From Actinomyces ruminis (GTDB lineage Bacteria > Actinomycetota > Actinomycetes > Actinomycetales > Actinomycetaceae): a stretch of 47,881 bases of DNA. The notes below the pieces were generated by a model, which saw only the letters and a program-made list of their open reading frames with translations, did not search any database and had not been told where the DNA came from. The position numbers and the translations under genes were made by a program. Location of the stretch: contig NZ_MTPX02000032.1 in NCBI RefSeq assembly GCF_002154335.2, forward strand, positions 1 to 47,881. Direction: 5' to 3'. How positions within the stretch are numbered: the first letter of the stretch is position 1; the number at the start of each line of letters is the position of its first letter. Positions 43,607 through 47,881 of the stretch are shown piece after piece.

Positions 43607-43612
43607 ATTCTA
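43607..43612 (-). promoter_or_regulatory. -10 box of a probable leaderless transcript
   Basis: TAGAAT on the minus strand ends 7 nt before the GTG at 43599; no ribosome site is present. Confidence 0.45.
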
Positions 43613-43847
43613 GATGAGTGGCCAGTTAGGGTGGGCTCCGCTGGAAGCCGGTCGGGGCGCGTCGGCGCCGACTACTCCGCATCCTCGAGGTCTCCGCCGG
43701 TCAGTAGAACCTGCAGAACCCTAGGCGCGGTGAAGCGGTGCGGCTGCCTTGCGCACTGTGAACGACGGCGTGGAGACCGTCAGGTCAACCAGGTCAGTGG
43801 CATGAGCCGAGCGCGGGGAGGAGACATGAACGACCTGCTTCAGTTCC

Positions 43848-43960
43848 TCCTGCACCGGCGTCAGTCCAGCAGCCGTCGCGGAAAGGGTGCAGAGTCTCGA
43901 ACTGGTAGTGGGCTATGCCTGCTACGACGACAGGATCAATGGGGTTCCTCCGGTTTGTGG
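43848..43960 (-). pseudogene. Fic domain fragment
   Basis: About 30 residues, IDPVVVAGIAHYQFETLHPF then RDG, match the helix and HPFxDG part of the Fic AMP-transferase motif HPFxxGNGRxxR. The sequence leaves the family right after RDG and no start or upstream domain is found. It is a remnant of a former Fic gene. Its distal edge lies inside one arm of the inverted repeat at 43941-43970. Confidence 0.65.
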
Positions 43961-44220
43961 GTGTGGTGGTTGAGTCGGGCTGAGGGGTCTGTTGCGCCGG
44001 TTGGGCGTTAACAACGCTACTTAACGTTCTGCTGTATACCTTCGGGCCCTTCAGCAGACCGTTAACAGGCGTTGTTAACCCCGAAGTGGCGTTGCAGATG
44101 AACCCGCTTCCGGACAGCGGGGCTGCCGGCAGACAAGCGCGGCGTGGTGAACCGGCAGGCTCACCAGGTCCTTCACCCCGCAACACGCCAGCCACCACAC
44201 CTACAAACCGGAAGAGCCAC
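43941..44220. repeat. Inverted-repeat-bounded segment, possible small mobile element
   Basis: The arms 43941-43970 and 44191-44220 are imperfect inverted repeats, about 25 of 30 positions alike (shared core CCACCACAC then ACAAACCG). They enclose about 220 bp with a long hairpin and no clear gene. No target-site duplication could be identified. Confidence 0.45.
44007..44079. repeat. Long imperfect hairpin with GTTAAC cores
   Basis: GTTAACAACGC pairs with GCGTTGTTAAC, and TTAACGTTCTGCTG pairs with CAGCAGACCGTTAA (one mismatch). A 3-nt internal loop separates them and a 17-nt loop contains CTTCGGG. TTAA recurs 13 bp apart in each arm. It lies inside the 43941-44220 segment. Confidence 0.75.
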
Positions 44221-44343
44221 TTTGCACACAATGGGCACCTGTGTGACATCTGCTGGCGGTGCATTGCACATAACGGGTGTTTGCGATGTAGTCCCATCTG
44301 CGCCGGCTTGCGGTGGCTCCGCCCACACGCATACAGTGACCCC

Positions 44344-45338
44344 GTGATCAGCCTGGGGGTGACGATCGGGCCGCCGCCCGGTGAACGGCCAGGGCGCAGG
44401 GACGGGGCTGCGCGTGCAACCGACCCGGCTCGTGCGCGGCACCAGCGGCACGCACCTGCCGGTGATCCGATCGTTCGGGCGCTGGACACGTTCGCCGCCG
44501 ATCCGCGGGTCAAGCGCGCCGAGGACGCCGTGCGCGAGGCCTCCACACAGCTGCGCTGGCACCAGGCCCTGCGTCGCGCTGGCGCGAGGCCCGCGCCGAG
44601 ACCGCAATACGCAGCGCCATCGCCTCCGCCGCCGTCGAGGGCGTCGTCCTGCCCACCGCGGTGTTGCGCGACGCCGTCGCCGCCTGCATTCTGACCGAGG
44701 CCGCCACCGGCGACCCCTCCCTTGACGTCGCCGCCGGCCTGTGGCGCGCCGGCGTGCGCCTTACCGAATGGATGCCCGACCTGGCCGGCCCCGTCCGTCC
44801 CGCCCAACCGAGTCCCCGCGCCTTACTGACCGCGTTGCACCGCGACGTCGCCGGCCCACTCGCGGCCACCGGACAAATCCCCGTGGACGCCGTCGCTATT
44901 CCACGTGCCCCGGGGACGATGCCGCTAGAGGGCGGTCCCGGGGCGGCCCCGGACGCCGACGCGTTGCGGGACCGTATCGCCGCCCTGCTGGGCCTCATTG
45001 ACCTCCCCGGTGCCCCCGCGCTCGTGCGCGCCGCCGTGGTGCACGGCGAGATGATCGCCGCCCGCCCCTTCAGCGCCGCCAACGCCGCCGTCGGCCGGCT
45101 GCTGGTGCGCTATCTGATCACCCGCGACGGGCTGGAACCCACCGGCGTGGCCGTCGTCGACCAGTACGCCGGCCGCGCGCCCGGCGCCTACGCCGCGGCG
45201 GCCGCCGCCTACGCCTCCGGGCAGCCCGACGGCGTAATCGACTGGATCCTGTGGCAGGCGGAGGCGATCCTCGTCGGTATCCAGGAGGCGCAGGCCATCT
45301 GCCGTTCCGTCCAGGCCGGAACCACCGCCGTGCCCTGA
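44344..45338 (+). CDS. Degenerate Fic-like protein upstream of the tad locus, frame interrupted
   Basis: GTG 44344 (TACAGT 6 nt upstream, no ribosome site) opens a frame with DPIVRALDTFAADPRVKRAE, then DAVREASTQLRWHQAL. After CGCGCTGGCG, repaired as CGCGCCTGGCG near 44582, it continues WREARAETAIRSAIASAAVE, VLRDAVAACILTEAATGDPS and VRAAVVHGEMIAARPFSAAN, then AAVGRLL. The Fic helix keeps RPFSAANAAVGR against HPFxxGNGRxxR, so the catalytic His is lost. Genes like this often precede the septum-site-determining protein in actinobacteria. AMP-transfer activity is unlikely. Confidence 0.7.
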
Positions 45339-45484
45339 GCCTCGACCGCTGTCCACAGGCACGGTTCAAGACAGCCTGCGCGAGCCCTATCCACAGGCCG
45401 TCAGCACCATTTGCGGTACCCAGCGCACTCTGTTGGCGGGCGGAACCAGCACCGGCCGCCCGGCACCATCGCCCAGGAGGCCCC

Positions 45485-46593
45485 ATGGACACCGCCCCAC
45501 TCGTCCCCAATGTGCGGGTACTCCTCGCCAGCGCCCCCGACGGCGCGCCCCCTGCCGCCCATCCGCTCGCCGTTCCGGACAGCTTTCCGGCGGACATCGT
45601 GCGCGCCTGCACCGGTGCCGACCCCGTCGGCACCGCACCCGGCGAGGACCCGCTCGGCTCCGCCCGCGCCCTGCTCGCCGACCCGGAGGTCTCCGCCGTG
45701 CTGCTGTTGACGCGGCAGGAGAGTCCCGCGGTGCAAACACAACCCGGGATTGTGGTCGGGAGCCTCGAGCGCTGCTGCGGTCCCGACGGCGCCGACCACC
45801 TCATGGTCTTGCTGCTGGCCGCGCAGCACCCGCCGCGGGCCCGGCTCCTGGTGGTCGTAGGGGCCCGTGGCGGGCTCGGTGCCAGCACCTTCCTGCTGCA
45901 CCTGGCGCGTGCGTGCCACGCCCGCGGCAGCGGCGTCGCCATCGTGGACGCCGACCCTGCCGGTGGCCTGGGCCTGCTCCTGGGCGACGGCGTACTGCCT
46001 GGCCTGCGCTGGGCGGACCTGCCCGACGACGAGCCTGCCTTCCGCCCGGAGAAACTCACCACCGCCCTGCCCGCCTGGTTGGGCATGCCCGTGTTGACCG
46101 GTGACGGGCGCGGCGGGCCCCGCGATCCGCAGCAGCTGCGCCCCGCCCTGGATGCCCTGCGCGCCCAGCACGACCTGGTGCTGCTCGACCTGCCTCGCGG
46201 CTGGCCGGCACCCCCGGGTGCCACCGTCCTGCTGGTGTCCGGCCTCGACCTGCGCTCGGCCGTAGCCGCGGAGCTCTGGCGGCCCGGTTCCAGGCGGCGC
46301 CAGCGCCGGCCGCGCAGGCCGCTCCGCCGAATCTGGCGGGTACGGGCCTCGCCACGCCGCCCGGGGTGTACACGGTGGTGCGCAAGCTCGGTGAGGACCT
46401 GACTCCAGACGAGCTGGCGCTGACGACCGGCACCGAGGTCCTCGCCGTCCTTCCGCACGAGCGCGCAGTCGCCCAGCGCATCGCCCGCGGGGACGACCCC
46501 ACCCGCGGCCGCGGCGCCCTGCGCTCCCAGGCGCGCGCCGTCGCCGAGCGATTGCTGGGCGACGACGAAGCGCCCGAGGACGCGCCATGGTAG
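45485..46593 (+). CDS. Septum-site-determining / TadZ-CpaE-like ATPase, frame interrupted
   Basis: ParA/MinD-superfamily protein of actinobacterial Tad loci. GGAGG precedes ATG 45485. After a divergent N-terminal receiver-like region comes the deviant Walker A region VVVGARGGLGASTFLLHLAR, which lacks the Lys of KGGxGK, then VAIVDADPAGGLGLLLGDG and LVLLDLPRGW. The frame breaks near 46282 (CTGGCGGCC, repaired as CTGGGCGGCC) and resumes ARFQAAPAPA, then VYTVVRKLGEDLTPDELALT and VLAVLPHERAVAQRIARGDD. The last codons overlap the start of tadA (ATGGTAG). It probably positions the Tad machinery at the cell pole or septum. Confidence 0.88.
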
Positions 46594-47824
46594 CCGCGAC
46601 CTCACCGGCTGGAACGGGCGGTATCCGGCCGGCGGGAGTTCCGGCAACGGGTGCCGGGGATGCGAGGCGCGACGAACTGACCCGCGTGCGCAGCGCCCTC
46701 GCTCACGGCGCCAGCCTCGACGCCGCCCTCGGCTCCGGGGCTGCTCCCACCACCGGCGCGGGCGGTCTGGCCCGCCTCACTCGACATGTGCGCGCCGACG
46801 TCGCGGGCGCCGGCCCCGTCCTGCAACCACTGCTGGAACTGGACGGCGTCACCGACGTGCTCGTCGGCGCCGGCCGCACCTGGATCGATCGCGGCCGTGG
46901 GCTCGAAGCGGTTCCCGACACCAGCCTGCCAGAGGCACAGGCGCGGGCGCTGGCCGTGCGCATGGCCGCCGCGTGCGGGCGCCGCCTGGACGACGCCAGC
47001 CCCATCGTCGACGTCACTCTGGCCGACGGCACCCGCCTGAACGCCGTCCTGCCGCCGCTCAGTGCCGACGGCACCCTAATTTGCCTGCGCACCAAGCGCC
47101 GTCGCGCCTTCACCCTGACCGAGCTGGTCGCCGTCGGCACCATCGCTCCCGGCATGGACACCGTCCTGACCGCGCTCGTGGACCGCCGCGCCAACTGCCT
47201 AGTCACCGGCGCCACCGGCACCGGCAAGACCACCCTGCTGGCGGCCCTGCTGGGGCAGGTGCCTGGTGACGAGCGGATCGTGTGTATTGAAGAAGCCAGC
47301 GAGCTGCGCCCCGACCACCCGCATGTGATTCACCTGCAAGAGCGCGGAGAGAACGTTCAGGCGTCGGCGCCGTTCCCATGACCACCCTGGTGCGTACCGC
47401 GCTGCGCATGCGCCCGGACCGGATTGTGCTCGGAGAGTGCCGCGGCCCCGAGGTACGCGACGTGCTCACCGCGCTCAACACCGGCCACGAGGGCGGCTGG
47501 GCCACCCTGCACGCCAACTCACCCGCCGACGTCCCCGCTCGCCTGACCGCCCTGGGCGCGCTGGCCGGCATGGGCGAGAGCGCCGTCGCCGCCCAGGCCG
47601 CCAGCGCCCTCGACGCCGTCGTCCACCTGCGCCGCCAGACCCGACCCGGCGCGGCCACGCTGCGCCGGGTAGCCGCCGTCGGCGTGCTGGAGCGGGACGG
47701 CGAGCGGATGCGGTGCCGGGACGCCCTGGTGGTGGACACCGACGGTGCGGTGGCGGCCGGGCCCGGCGTGGACCGCCTGGCCGCACGGATCGGGGAGCGT
47801 CCGTTGCCGCAGCCCTGGGCATAG
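46587..47824 (+). CDS. tadA: Tad pilus assembly ATPase TadA (CpaF/VirB11 type), frame interrupted
   Basis: Secretion ATPase driving Tad/Flp pilus assembly. It has ELDGVTDVLVGAGRTWIDRG, DASPIVDVTLADGTRLNAVL, Walker A LVTGATGTGKTTLLAALLGQ, and the Asp/Glu box RIVCIEEASELRPDHPHVIH. The first frame ends after ENVQ at 47381. CAGGCGTC repaired as CAGGGCGTC joins VGAVPMTTLVRTALRMRPDR, Walker B IVLGECRGPEV and the His box GHEGGWATLHANSPADVPAR. Repaired length is about 412. The next tad gene would lie beyond the window; 47825-47881 shows no start I can support. Confidence 0.93.
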
Positions 47825-47881
47825 GCACCCGGGAGACTCCCACCCCGCTGCTGCCGGGTTCGCCGCCGGGCCCGGGACGCG

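Overview
The window looks like a chromosomal segment of a high-GC Gram-positive bacterium, most likely an Actinomyces-like member of the Actinomycetaceae. The evidence is very high GC, a WhiB protein, DUF3073 next to purM, a DUF3618/holin pair, ppk1 next to a MutT1-type Nudix/phosphatase, a Crp-nth neighbourhood, a CebEFG-type sugar operon and the start of a Tad pilus locus. Several genes seem to be leaderless: a TANNNT box lies 6-7 nt before the start codon. The organism is inferred from gene content; no species can be named.

Layout. 1-2.8 kb: purF tail, purM, DUF3073, DUF3618 and holin-like membrane protein. 2.9-5.2 kb: an AbiEi/DUF559 nuclease-like gene lying between two unusual repeat arrays, then a decayed ABC ATPase. 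5.4-9.1 kb: flavodoxin-fold oxidoreductase, FtsX/LolD-type ABC pair, zincin metallopeptidase. 9.26-9.59 kb: tRNA-Glu, -Asp, -Phe and a terminator. 9.6-15.6 kb: beta-glucoside operon (binding protein, two permeases, GH1 beta-glucosidase, LacI repressor) with two palindromic operators. 16-24.2 kb: PadR/membrane protein pair, arginase remnant, MscS channel, carboxylesterase, MsrB, EEP hydrolase, AEC transporter. 24.2-26.6 kb: gluconate locus (GntR-type regulator, gluconokinase, wrecked GntP permease). 26.7-32.3 kb: small membrane proteins, tRNA-Lys, an unknown gene, ppk1, Nudix. 32.3-38.4 kb: array C, tRNA-Pro, metallophosphoesterase, class A PBP, WhiB, DUF4177, array D, Crp. 38.5-45.3 kb: nth, alpha/beta hydrolase, AzlC/AzlD, two membrane proteins, Fic debris, Fic-like gene. 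45.5-47.9 kb: septum-site-determining/TadZ-like ATPase and TadA.

The most unusual structure is a set of non-coding double arrays. Four of them (A-D) carry tandem copies of a GGTTGGACC-like core at an exact 19-bp period, then a short centre, then tandem copies of the reverse complement at the same period. A fifth (E) has the same architecture with an unrelated core (GCACGACC) and an exact 20-bp period. Arrays C and D also share a 38-nt tail (35 of 38 identical), followed at some distance by perfect hairpins. I do not recognise this class of element.

The second striking point is data quality or gene decay. About twenty interruptions in conserved genes can each be repaired by adding one G or C to a short G or C run. 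This looks like a systematic deletion artefact in the assembly. Separate genuine decay is visible in the ABC ATPase remnant, gntP and the Fic fragment. Genes with such a shift are given here as single features spanning both frames.
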